From the NCBI GenBank assembly GCA_965263225.1, contig CBDHHG010000011.1, positions 1 to 64,000 on the forward strand: DNA of 64,000 nt. Direction: 5' to 3'. Source of the stretch: DT-111 sp965263225. GTDB lineage: Bacteria > Bacteroidota > Bacteroidia > Chitinophagales > Saprospiraceae. The translations under genes were made by a program, and so were the position numbers. This document shows, piece after piece, positions 1 to 10,726 of the stretch (its first letter is position 1; each line of letters opens with the position of its first letter). The notes beneath the pieces are model-generated. The model had not been told where the DNA came from. It worked only from the letters and a program-made list of their open reading frames with translations, and ran no database searches.

Positions 1-2
1 CT

Positions 3-3000
3 GTGGATGTTACTGCTACAGATGAGAATAACAATTCGGCGAATTGTTCTTTCACTGTAACGGTAGAGGATAATCAAGCCCCAACTATCACCTGCCCTGT
101 CAACAGTTTCTTATTTGTAGATAATATTCCTGGTCAATGCGGAAATTTTGTCACATTTGATGACCCTATATTTTCTGATAATTGCCCAGGGGCTAGCCTA
201 CAGCAAATTGAAGGTTTGACTAGCGGTAGCTTTTTTCCCTCTGGGGCCACTCTCACAACATTCAGAGTCACTGACGCCAGTAATTTAACAGCAGAATGTA
301 GTTTTACAGTGGCTGTTCGGGATAATGATCCACCTACTTTGACGGATTGTCCTACCAATATTTCTGTCAATACCGAGCCAGGTCTATGTGGTGCGACAGT
401 GTCTTGGACCCCTCCAACTGTAGTAGATAATTGTCCTGGGGCTTCTGCTATAACCATAGGACCTGAAGCACCTGGCGATTTTTTCCCAAGTGGAACTACA
501 ACCATCACTTATGTTGGAGTTGATCAACTGTCCGGCCAGGCGCAATCGACATGTGTTTTCACTGTTACAGTTGTTGACAATGAACCTCCAACGATCAGTT
601 GCCCAAGTTCATTTACGATCCCAAATGCTCCAGGTTTTTGTGCAGGTATCGCAACTTACGACTTGCCTACCTTCAGTGATAACTGCGGGGGCAGGTTAGA
701 ACAGACAGCAGGCAGGATTAGCAATGACGTTTACTTCGTTGGAACTACGATAAATTCCTTTAAAGTAACCGATGATGCTGGCAACATGGATGAATGCAGC
801 TTTTCCATCACTGTAATTGATGATGAGGCGCCCGAACTTACTTGCCCACTCAGTAGGGTCTTTACTAATGACGCAGGAGTCTGTGGAGCGGTTATTACTT
901 TTAATGCTTCGACTGATGACAATTGCGATACTGATGTTGAAGTCAGCTATTCTCAAAACCCCGGCACTGTTTTTATTGCAGGGACGACAACCGTAAATGT
1001 GACTGCTGTGGATGATGCTGGAAAGACCGCTACTTGCTCCTTTGATGTAACAGTGGATGACAATGAAGCACCAGTTGCTATCTGTCCAGCTTCTATTCCC
1101 GATGTTGTGTTAGATGCTGGTGGAAATGGAACCTTACCCGCTAACATTGGTGATGGCAGCTCTACGGATAATTGTAGTGCTACGGAGACCAGTCCTTCAG
1201 CTAATTTCACTTGCAGCGATGTGGGGACACAAATGGTCACCTTGACCGCTACTGATCCTGCTGGGGGGACAAACACTGTCGATTGTACCTTTAATGTAGT
1301 AGATAATGGAGGAGCCTGCAATCAGCCTCCCTCCGCCAACTGTCAAAGCATTAGCGTTTCTGCCGACTTGAATAGCTGTGAGACCACCATCACGGCAGAA
1401 CAGATCAATAATGGATCTAGTGATCCAGATGGAGATGCTCTCCAATTGACCTTAGATAATACCGGACCTTTCGCCGTAGGCGGTCCTTACACGGTAGAAT
1501 TAACAGTCAGTGACGGCAGTTTGACGGACAAATGTACCGCTCAAGTTACCGTTACAGATGATCAAGCACCGACCTTCAGCAATTGCCCAGGCAATATCTC
1601 GGTCAGCAATGATCCAGGTGACTGCGGAGCCGAAGTAGCTTGGACGCCGCCTACTTTTGAAGATAACTGCCCAGGCGCAACGGATAATTCAACCTACAAT
1701 CCTGGCGATTTCTTCCCCGTTGGTACTACGGTAGTGAACTACTCTGGTACCGATGCCGCAGGTAATGCAGCCATTAATTGTGTCTTTATCGTGACCGTCA
1801 ATGATAACGAAGCGCCAACCTTCAGCAATTGCCCAGGCAATATCTCGGTCAGCAATGATCCAGGTGACTGCGGAGCCGAAGTAGCTTGGACGCCGCCTAC
1901 TTTTGAAGATAACTGCCCAGGCGCAACGGATAATTCAACCGACAATCCTGGCGATTTCTTCCCCGTAGGTACTACGGTAGTGACCTACTCTGGTACCGAT
2001 GCCGCAGGTAATGCAGCCACTAATTGTGTCTTTACCGTGACCGTCAATGATAACGAAGCACCGACCTTCAGCAATTGCCCAGACAATATCTCGGTCAGCA
2101 ATGATCCAGGCGACTGCGGAGCCGAAGTAGCTTGGACACCGCCTACTTTTGAAGATAACTGTCCAGGTGCAACGGATAATTCAACCTACGATCCTGGCGA
2201 TTTCTTCCCCGTTGGTGCTACGGTAGTGACCTACTCTGGTACCGATGCCGCAGGTAATGCAGCCACTAATTGTGTCTTTACCGTTACCGTCAATGATGAC
2301 GAAGCGCCAGCCTTCAGCAATTGCCCAGGCAATATCTCGGTCAGTAATGATCCTAGGTGACTGCGGAGCTGTGGTAGCTTGGACGCCGCCTACTTTTGAA
2401 GATAACTGTCCAGGCGCAACGGATAATTCAACCTACGATCCTGGCGATTTCTTCCCCGTTGGTACTACGGTAGTGACCTACTCTGGTACCGATGCCGCAG
2501 GTAATGCAGCCACTAATTGTGTCTTTATCGTGACCGTCAATGATAACGAAGCGCCGAGCCTTTAGTAATTGTCCAGGCAATATCTCCGTAAGCAATGATC
2601 CTAGGCGACTGCGGAGCCGAAGTAGCTTGGACACCGCCTACTTTTGAAGATAACTGTCCAGGCGCAACGGATAATTCAACCTACGATCCTGGCGATTTCT
2701 TCCCCGTTGGTGCTACGGTAGTGACCTACTCTGGTACCGATGCCGCAGGTAATGCAGCCACTAATTGTGTCTTTACCGTTACCGTCAATGATGACGAAGC
2801 GCCAGCCTTCAGCAATTGCCCAGGCAATATCTCGGTCAGCAATGATCCAGGTGACTGCGGAGCTGTGGTAGCTTGGACGCCTCCTACTTTTGAAGATAAC
2901 TGTCCAGGCGCAACGGATAATTCAACCGACAATCCTGGCGATTTCTTCCCCGTAGGTACTACGGTAGTGACCTACTCTGGTACCGATGCCGCAGGTAATG

Positions 3001-5720
3001 CAGCCACTAATTGTGTCTTTACCGTGACCGTCAATGATAACGAAGCACCGACCTTCAGCAATTGCCCAGACAATATCTCGGTCAGCAATGATCCAGGCGA
3101 CTGCGGAGCCGAAGTAGCTTGGACACCGCCTACTTTTGAAGATAACTGCCCAGGCGCAACGGATAATTCAACCTACGATCCTGGCGATTTCTTCCCCGTT
3201 GGTGCTACGGTAGTGACCTACTCTGGTACCGATGCCGCAGGTAATGCAGCCACTAATTGTGTCTTTACCGTTACCGTCAATGATGACGAAGCGCCAGCCT
3301 TCAGCAATTGCCCAGGCAATATCTCGGTCAGCAATGATCCAGGTGACTGCGGAGCTGTGGTAGCTTGGACGCCTCCTACTTTTGAAGATAACTGTCCAGG
3401 CGCAACGGATAATTCAACCGACAATCCTGGCGATTTCTTCCCCGTAGGTACTACGGTAGTGACCTACTCTGGTACCGATGCCGCAGGTAATGCAGCCACT
3501 AATTGTGTCTTTACCGTGACCGTCAATGATGACGAAGCGCCGACCTTTAGTAATTGTCCAGGCAATATCTCCGTAAGCAATGACCTAGGCGACTGCGGAG
3601 CCGAAGTAGCTTGGACACCGCCTACTTTTGAAGATAACTGTCCAGGCGCAACGGAAAATTCAACCTACGATCCTGGCGATTTCTTCCCCGTTGGTGCTAC
3701 GATAGTAACCTACTCTGGTACTGATGCCGCAGGTAATGCAGCTACTAATTGTGTCTTTACCGTTACCGTCAATGATGACGAAGCGCCAGCCTTCAGCAAT
3801 TGCCCAGGCAATATCTCGGTCAGTAATGATCCAGGTGACTGCGGAGCTGTGGTAGCTTGGACGCCGCCTACTTTTGAAGATAACTGTCCAGGCGCAACGG
3901 ATAACTCAACCGATGATCCTGGCGATTTCTTCCCCGTTGGTGCTACGATAGTAACCTACTCTGGTACTGATGCCGCAGGTAATGCAGCCACTAATTGTGT
4001 CTTTACCGTTACCGTCAATGATGACGAAGCGCCAGCCTTCAGCAATTGCCCAGGTAATATCTCCGTAAGCAATGATCTAGGCGACTGCGGAGCCGAAGTA
4101 GCTTGGACGCCACCTACTTTTGAAGATAACTGTCCAGGCGCAACTTCAAGCTCTAACTTTGAGTCTGGCGACTTCTTCACGGTAGGTACTACTACAGTGA
4201 CCTATTCCGGCTCTGATGCAGCAGGTAATAATGCCACTGATTGCAGCTTTACTGTGACTGTCAATGACACTGAAAAACCAGTAATCTACTGTCCTACAAA
4301 TATTGTTACCAGTAATGATCCCGGTGTTTGTGGTGCCCAAGTAGATTTCACCCCTGCAACAGCTTCTGACAATTGTGCAGTACAAGAGGTGAAAGCGCGA
4401 TATCGATCAGTTGATGAAAATGATAATCCAATTAGTGACTGGACCAATAGAATGATAGACCCCAGTGGTTTCTTCCCTGTAGGCCGTTACCAAGTGCAAT
4501 GGCGGGCAAAGGATATCCATGGTAACAAGAAATCCTGCTCACATTACTTGGAGGTTTTTGATGGTGAAGACCCAATAGCAATATGCAAAGACCTGACGGT
4601 TGATTTTAACGGAGAACAAGATATTAACTTGACCGTTGCCCAAGTTTGGGATGAAGCAGCCAGTTCAGATAATTGCGGCACCGTTGAATTCATTTCTGCT
4701 GATCTCACCATAGGATGTGATGAACTAGGTAATACCGTTGCCATACCTGTAACAATAAAGGATGGTGTAGGAAACGAGGATGAATGTACGGCCTATGTCG
4801 ATGTGATCGGACTACCCTGTGGTTGGGCAGAAGGACCTAATGATGGCAGTCTAAACTGTGATGGACAGACGACATCGGACTACGACGTCCATGACGAAAG
4901 CTTTACTTTGACCTCCGACGGTTGCTGGCATGACTGCCGTGATGCCGATCGCGCTACTTACGTATACCACCCACTTTGTGGAGACGGCACCCTAACGGCA
5001 AAACTAGCGAGCATCAATACTGGCGGTTATGCTGGTCTAATGGCTCGGGAAAGCCTTGACCCTTGGGCAAGAAGAGCCGGCGTATTGAAGAATTTTTCTA
5101 CGCGGAGAGTGCGGAGAGAGTGGAGATCTACCTATGGTGGTATCGTATCTCAATCACAATCCAACAGAAGTCGAGTTAAATGGCTTCGTATCGTTCGTAA
5201 AGGAAACGAAATCAAGTCCTATACAAGTACCAATGGGAGCTACTGGAGATTGCTTTACAAGGTAACCTTCCCGAATCTGGAAGATTGTATCTACGTGGGA
5301 ATGACGGCTTACAGTTTGAACGGAGGTGCCCAAGTTTCAGCCACTTTCGAGGACGTGACACTATCCGGTAACGGTTCACTTGCAGGTGAAGTCATTAGTG
5401 ACAATGCTGATAATGGATTAAATCCAGAGGGTATCCATGCTTGGGGTACGGCAGGAAATATCGGAAATGGAACCATTGAGGTATTCCCTAATCCAGCTTC
5501 CGACCAAGCTCAGATTGTTCTTGATGGCTTTGAAGATAAAGCAGCTCAACTGGTCGTTCGGGATGCTTTTGGCAAGATTGTTCGACAGATGGATCTTGAT
5601 TCCGCAGAAGGTGTGGTGATGCCCATCAATGTACAGGATCTTTCACCTGGAGTTTATCTGATTAGTCTCGTTCAAAGCGAGCGCTTAGTGATCAGTAAAC
5701 GCCTGGTAATTCAACAATAA
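3..5720 (+). CDS. Giant HYR-repeat secreted protein with T9SS sorting domain (5' partial, frame interrupted)
   Basis: The gene enters from the left edge; its true start is outside the window. The product is a chain of HYR (hyalin) beta-sandwich modules of about 82 residues: about four diverged HYR modules and two related variants to about 1560, eleven near-identical copies to about 4280, then further diverged modules. A DUF1349/enolase-regulator-like beta-sandwich (about 4830-5370) and a C-terminal type IX sorting domain (VFPNPASD near 5485, then GVYLISL) follow. This architecture fits a surface or secreted adhesin. The frame is lost at 2354, 2556-2558 and 2601-2602, each by one extra base, so the track breaks at 2360 and 2565. 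The three insertions sum to +3 and the original frame resumes by about 2603. I think these are assembly errors within the repeats, but a true pseudogene is possible. Confidence 0.85.
1572..4280 (+). repeat. Eleven tandem 246-bp HYR-coding repeats
   Basis: The landmark that begins TTCAGCAATT in most copies recurs at 1575, 1821, 2067, 2313, 2561, 2808, 3054, 3300, 3546, 3792 and 4038. Spacing is 246 bp, apart from the 1-2 extra bases in units 4 and 5. Copies are almost identical in DNA, whereas the HYR modules upstream and downstream are diverged. From the third copy on, units encoding CGAEVAW alternate with units encoding CGAVVAW, which gives a 492-bp higher-order period. This is the pattern of recent tandem amplification or gene conversion. 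Confidence 0.95.
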
Positions 5721-5746
5721 ATTAGGTCTTTGACCTAGCTATACAG

Positions 5747-5773
5747 CGCCCCTTGAGAACGATCCAAGGGGCG
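5747..5773 (+). terminator. Terminator of the HYR-repeat gene
   Basis: A perfect 9-bp GC-rich stem (CGCCCCTTG with CAAGGGGCG, 9-nt loop) starts 26 bp after the stop codon and is followed by AATTTTA. It is a plausible intrinsic terminator, with a short T tract. Confidence 0.7.
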
Positions 5774-5870
5774 AATTTTATACGTCCTGCTGGAGGGAAT
5801 AAATTTGACGGGACTAAACTATCTATTATTTGCTTTAGGGCTGAAACCCATTAATGTAAACGGTCTTGTA

Positions 5871-5966
5871 AATACATTGAGTCCTCCTCTAGGCTCTTAT
5901 TAGGCCACTTCATCTCTTACCATACACTCACATCTGACTCGGAAATCGAACCAAACATTGTTATAC
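5871..5966. repeat. Imperfect direct repeat, left copy
   Basis: This copy shares AATACATTG, AGTCC, TATTAGGCC, TTCATCTCTTA, CATAC, CTCA, TGACT, CGGAA and CCAAACATT in the same order with 7096-7209. The two copies lie about 1.2 kb apart and bracket a stretch with no intact gene. They may be the remains of a duplicated intergenic segment or of element ends. Confidence 0.7.
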
Positions 5967-7095
5967 AACTCAAAAGTCAAAAAGAATTATGGGTAAAGAT
6001 TCTAAATCATTTTTGAAATTAGCTCAAAAGGTATAAAAATACCAAGAGCGGATTCCCTGATTACAAAGCTTTTACGACAAGCCCATGTGGCTATTTAGAA
6101 TCCGGTACAGGAAAGTCTAAGTTATCAACTAAATTGATAAGCGATTTAGCTAGGATGACCTATAATCCCATGATTAAAGATTTATGCAAACGACATTGGT
6201 GTTCCGTAATCAGAGCTATGGGGTCTGGATATTATTGCGAATTTGAAAATTAGGTGGACTTCATCAAAGGCTTGTGGGAATTTCTGGATCAAGATGTTTT
6301 TGCGCCATGCCGGGATCAAGAAACGAATCAGTGAATTTATTTTGCGGAGTATAGCCCCAAAATGGTCCCAAGCTGGCAAATGATTGATCCAAGGTTATCT
6401 AATCTATTGATCGAAGCTACCGCATTATTGCATGCGGATAGGAGCAATAGATGCAGCAGAGAACACTGAGAAAACTGAGGCAGATACGGATGATAATTTC
6501 TTGATTGCTGTGCGGCCTTCTATTGTGCTTTCAGAAGATTGCAAAATCGCACAAGGCAGAGTAATGGTTTAGAAATTACCTATGAAGGGCTAGATAGTAG
6601 TCCTTATGGAGTTAGTGCAACAGGCAAACGGTTAACCAAGAATTAAAAAGCTATTATTCTACATCATACTTCTCCCAAACATTCAACCGATTGGTATGTT
6701 AAATCTGCAGATTACCGGTGACTTTCGAATGCGAGGTGCGCATTTTGGTTATCTACTTCTAGGTGCTTTGGTTTTGGGAAAACAGACTCCAAGGTGCCCC
6801 GCTCACCAAACGAACTAATCACATCAGTTGCCAAATCTGGTTTATGAAAATTTCCTGAACTTCGAATGACCAAGACCATTGGAATTAGTTGCCTGGGGGC
6901 AGGCTTACCACAAGGTTTTTCTCTAAAAAACATGCAGAAAGCCATTAGTCTACGACCTAGTTTTCGCAGCTATGTGATCTGAAGCAGATTCCGTTTAGCA
7001 AGCTCTATGGTCATGGTGAAATTCAGACTAATGGCCATCGCATCGATTGCACATCTTTTTCTTAATGGCTAATTAGAAGTTCGGGATGACTCATG
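5967..7095. other. Decayed, non-coding stretch between direct repeats
   Basis: There is no open frame of convincing length or composition. Short frames on both strands are broken by stops. One + strand frame around 6050-6240 reads SGTGKSKLST and then YNPMIKDLCKR, which faintly recalls the C-terminal part of IS110-family transposases. The match is too short and interrupted to call. I read the stretch as gene or element remains. Confidence 0.5.
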
Positions 7096-7209
7096 AATAC
7101 ATTGTAGTCCATGCCATTTGATAGGTGATCCTACTATATTAGGCCTTTTCATCTCTTAGCATACTACTCTCATGTGACTGCGGAAGAGCCAAACCAAACA
7201 TTTTTATAC
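7096..7209. repeat. Imperfect direct repeat, right copy
   Basis: This is the partner of 5871-5966, in the same orientation. The best-conserved core is 7137-7209 against 5898-5966 (TATTAGGCC through TTATAC), with a few substitutions and small indels. It ends about 50 bp from the stop codon of the coiled-coil gene. Confidence 0.7.
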
Positions 7210-7256
7210 TTGATCATAAATTGGCAATACTAGCCAAAAGTGATCCTGGGTTGGCC

Positions 7257-10235
7257 TTACTTCTTTCCATCCGATTTAGCCTTAGCCAAAGCAGCTTCTA
7301 GCTCCTTCAGTTCCTCTTTGGTCTTTTTCAGTTTAGCTTCCAATTCGGATAAGGCCTTTTTAGATTGATCTCCTTGTTGTTTGTACGCGATCAATTCTTC
7401 CTTAATCTTGTTTTTCTCTTCTTCAACTTTTTGCTTTTCAAGCTTAATCTGCTCTGCTGCATCTGCCTTGACCTTGGTGATCTGCTCATTGGCATCTTGT
7501 TGAGCCTGGTAAATCAATTCACTAGCTTCCGATTTAGCCTTACTAATTTCAGCATTACTAGCTTCACGTGCTTCCTTAGTTTCTGCCAGATATTGAGCCT
7601 TCTTAGCATTGGCATCTTCACGAGCCTTAGCCACCTCTTGCTGGGACTTTTCCCTAGCCTCGGTAACCGCCTTTTTGGATTGCTCTTGGGCCAACTTAAC
7701 AGTAGATGCGGCCACAGCCTGTTGTTGGATCGCCTCTTCCTTCGCGGCTGTAATAGCCGCAAGAGATTGTTTACGAGCATCCGCTACATCCGCTGCTGCC
7801 TTTTCCTGCGCTTGAGCGACCTGTTCCGCCGCTTTTTCCTTGGCTTGTAACACTTCTACGGATAAACGCTCCTTTTCCTTGGCCGCTAACTCTGCACTTT
7901 CCTTCACTTCTGTTGCCTGTTTCTCCTTTAAAACGGCTAGCTCATTGGCCAACTTCTCTCTCGTAGTAGCTAATTCCACCGCTAGAGCCTCCCTTTCCTT
8001 AACTGCATTTTCACGAGCTTTTCGAACGGCTTCAGCTTCTTCCTTCTGGATGGTTGCAATAGCTTCAGCTGATTTCTGCTTGGCCTCGGCAATGGAAGTG
8101 GCAGAATTTTCCAAGGCTTTCGATTCTTGTTCTCGGGCCACAGCGATCGCCTGAGCGGCCTTTTCCTGAGCAGCCCTAACTTCTGCTCCCGCTTTTTCTT
8201 TGGCTTGTTTCACTTCCTCAGCACTAAGGATTTTTTTCTCTTGCTCTTGTTCCTTTGCTTTAGCGATAGCAGCTGCTGTCTCTGCTTGAATCTTCTTCAT
8301 TCGCTCTTTAGCTGCCGTTTGTGCTACCTTCACCTCCGCCACATAGTTATCTTTCGCTTCAGCGCTAGCCACATTGGCTTCTTTTACCTGAGCTGCTGCT
8401 TTATCCTTTGCGGAGGAAATCTCGCTAGCCGCCTTCTCTTGCGCTGCTTTCACCTCATTAGCCGTTTGTGCTATAACCTCATTTTTCTTGCTTTGCGCAT
8501 CTGCTATAGCTGCTTGTAAATCTTCTTGAATCTTGCTTAGCTCAGCATTGGCATTTTCCCGGGCTGTTTTGACTTCTGCGGCAATTTTCTCCTTTTGGAT
8601 TTGGGCCTGTGAGCGCGCCTCAGCCACTTTTATAGCCTCTTGCTCTCCGATCTCCTTCACAGAGGCTGAAGACTCCTTTTGGGCTACTTGAATGGCTTCC
8701 TGCGCTTTTTCTTGCTCTGCCTGAACTTGTGAGCGGATCTGATCAATCTCCTCAGCGGCCTTTTTCTTGGCATTAGCCACTTCTACGGTTAAGCTTTCTT
8801 TTTCCTTGGTAGCATTTTCACGTAGTTCGGCTATTTCAGTTGCGTTCTGTTCGGAAAGCAGCGACTTCTCTTCCGCAACCTTTCGTCTACTTTCTGCTAA
8901 TTCCAAAGCTATTTTCTCTTTTTCTAGTGCTCCTTTCTCCCGTAACTGCGCAATTTGTTGAGCAGTTTCCTCTTGAATCTTGAGTACTTGTGCCGTCGCT
9001 GTTTCCTTTTTGGACAATACTTCTTCGGTTGTTAAGTTCTTCTGCTTAGCAGCCTGATCTCTGGCATCTTGGATCATCTTGGCGGTTTCCTCTCTAATTC
9101 GTTCCAATTCTGCCGATGAATTTTCCCTTGCTGACGACACTTCGTCTGCGTATTCTAGTTTGGCCAATTCTAGCTTTTCTTTAGCAGCCTTGATCTCTGC
9201 GGAGGCTGATTCCCTGGTGGCAGCAATCTCTTCTGCTGATTCAAGTTGCGCTTTTTGAATCGCTTCGTTAGCATTCTTTCGTGCGACCGCTACCCCAGAC
9301 TGAATTTCATCCATCTGAACAGCCGCATTTTCCTTAGCTGTCTGCACTTCCGCGGCCATCGCCGCTCTTGATTTCTCAATTTCTGTCTGCGATTGCTTCC
9401 TAGCGGCTAAAACCTCATCTGCAAACTGTTTCTTCTGTTCAGCAGCTCGTTCTCTTGCCAAGGTTACTTCCTGTTGAATCTGCTGTTTGGCTTGATCTCC
9501 TTTCGCTCGTTCTGCGGCGATCTCTTTCCGAATCTGTTCTTTCACTGCCTGTAACTCCTTCTTCAAATCGGCCAATTCTTGATCATTTAACTCTTCAATA
9601 CTTGCGACCTTCTTTACCTTGGGCGAGCCGGGGGTGGCGCTAACAGGCACCTTTGCCTCTTCTCCCTTTTTGGGCGGAGTAAAGGTATTATCCGTCAAAA
9701 CGATATCGTTTACTTTATTCGGATCAATGGTCTTTAAGAAGCAATTAGCCAAAGCCGCTAGTTCTTGCTGTCTACTTTGATTGACGGTGAACTTCCGCAT
9801 TTGATTGCTAATGTTGTTCTTGATGTAAATCGTTGTAATACCTCCTCTAGAAAACCATTCTACTGCTTTTAAGTCGAGCTGTAAGGTATTTTGATGTGTA
9901 GGTGTCCCTTTTTGGCTCTGCATCTCTCCCATTCCAACAAACCGATAGCTTTTTCGAATCTGGCTACCATCCATGAAAATGATCTCATCATCTTGATTGA
10001 ACTCCACCCCTCCTTTAGAATATACTTGCGCTACAATTCCCCTATCATTACTCAGCAAGGCAAGGCTATAGCTATAGTTTCCTCGAACGACGAGGGTTTG
10101 AGAAGCAGTCTGCAATAAATGAGTACTACCAATTACACGATCATCGACGATCAAATTGGCGCAAGATTGTGCAGACATACTTGAGAATAGGAAAAGTGAG
10201 CTAAAAAGTAGAGGAATCAGTGGAAGTACTCTCAT
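7257..10235 (-). CDS. Secreted long coiled-coil protein with 11-residue (hendecad) periodicity
   Basis: The product has 992 residues. An N-terminal signal peptide (hydrophobic to SMSAQS) is followed by a globular region of about 180 residues, a short linker with PPKKGEE, and then nearly 780 residues of Ala/Glu/Lys/Gln-rich helix to the C-terminus. The helix repeats every 11 residues, for example SEASELIYQAQ, QDANEQITKVK, ADAAEQIKLEK, so it is a hendecad rather than a classical heptad coiled coil. No family or enzyme motif is recognised. It should be exported to the periplasm or surface, where a long rod or envelope-spanning role is only a guess. The gene stands alone, with large gaps on both sides. 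The many antisense open frames over it are compositional shadows. Confidence 0.85.
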   Translation of the reverse strand: MRVLPLIPLLFSSLFLFSSMSAQSCANLIVDDRVIGSTHLLQTASQTLVVRGNYSYSLALLSNDRGIVAQVYSKGGVEFNQDDEIIFMDGSQIRKSYRFVGMGEMQSQKGTPTHQNTLQLDLKAVEWFSRGGITTIYIKNNISNQMRKFTVNQSRQQELAALANCFLKTIDPNKVNDIVLTDNTFTPPKKGEEAKVPVSATPGSPKVKKVASIEELNDQELADLKKELQAVKEQIRKEIAAERAKGDQAKQQIQQEVTLARERAAEQKKQFADEVLAARKQSQTEIEKSRAAMAAEVQTAKENAAVQMDEIQSGVAVARKNANEAIQKAQLESAEEIAATRESASAEIKAAKEKLELAKLEYADEVSSARENSSAELERIREETAKMIQDARDQAAKQKNLTTEEVLSKKETATAQVLKIQEETAQQIAQLREKGALEKEKIALELAESRRKVAEEKSLLSEQNATEIAELRENATKEKESLTVEVANAKKKAAEEIDQIRSQVQAEQEKAQEAIQVAQKESSASVKEIGEQEAIKVAEARSQAQIQKEKIAAEVKTARENANAELSKIQEDLQAAIADAQSKKNEVIAQTANEVKAAQEKAASEISSAKDKAAAQVKEANVASAEAKDNYVAEVKVAQTAAKERMKKIQAETAAAIAKAKEQEQEKKILSAEEVKQAKEKAGAEVRAAQEKAAQAIAVAREQESKALENSATSIAEAKQKSAEAIATIQKEEAEAVRKARENAVKEREALAVELATTREKLANELAVLKEKQATEVKESAELAAKEKERLSVEVLQAKEKAAEQVAQAQEKAAADVADARKQSLAAITAAKEEAIQQQAVAASTVKLAQEQSKKAVTEAREKSQQEVAKAREDANAKKAQYLAETKEAREASNAEISKAKSEASELIYQAQQDANEQITKVKADAAEQIKLEKQKVEEEKNKIKEELIAYKQQGDQSKKALSELEAKLKKTKEELKELEAALAKAKSDGKK

Positions 10236-10726
10236 ATATAAGCGCTTTAATTTACTGTAATATAATCCTTTTTAGGCTGAAATAAAATAGACTAGAAGCA
10301 CAGTAAGTCTCCCAGGCTGGTTCTTACATACAAAAAGAAACCATACAACTTAGCAGACCCATTTTGAGACATCATTGGTCCAGTTCATCTCATACTCTAA
10401 TAAGATTAGGAAAACAAAAAATCTGCCAAATAATGTTTTTCAACAATAAATGGTAAAAAAAAATATTCATTTCTCGTCTGAGGCTTAGTGAATAGCTAGA
10501 AATGTAACACCGGACGGTATGCTATCCTTGCACCTGGAGGATACGATCTACCTACTATTGGCCCTCCATTTGGTTTGTTAGTTTCATTTTAGGAAAGTCG
10601 CCCTACCCTTGGAATTGACAATCGGTTAAAAGTAGTCGAATAAGAATTCTTAGCCATAACGGCCAAACACGGAAGGCTAGTATAGCAAAAGATTAGTTTT
10701 TGGAAGAGGAACCAGCTCTAAGTCCC
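10236..10726. other. Intergenic gap between pyrB and the coiled-coil gene
   Basis: These 491 bp contain no credible ORF, RNA gene or repeat that I can see. The gap must hold the promoter of the coiled-coil gene on the right-to-left strand and the end of the pyrB transcript. I find neither a consensus TAnnTTTG element nor a strong terminator hairpin. Confidence 0.5.

Noticed and set aside
1739..4180. Repeated antisense open frames across the HYR array
   Set aside because: They are periodic mirror frames of the repeats (MSVELSVAPGQLSSK and variants) with no independent features.
1572..4280. CRISPR-like array
   Set aside because: The period is 246 bp, without distinct spacers, and it is an in-frame protein repeat.
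7365..8961. Long plus-strand frames across the coiled-coil gene
   Set aside because: Low-complexity Leu/Phe/Ser-rich translations are compositional shadows of the Ala/Glu/Lys-rich coding strand.
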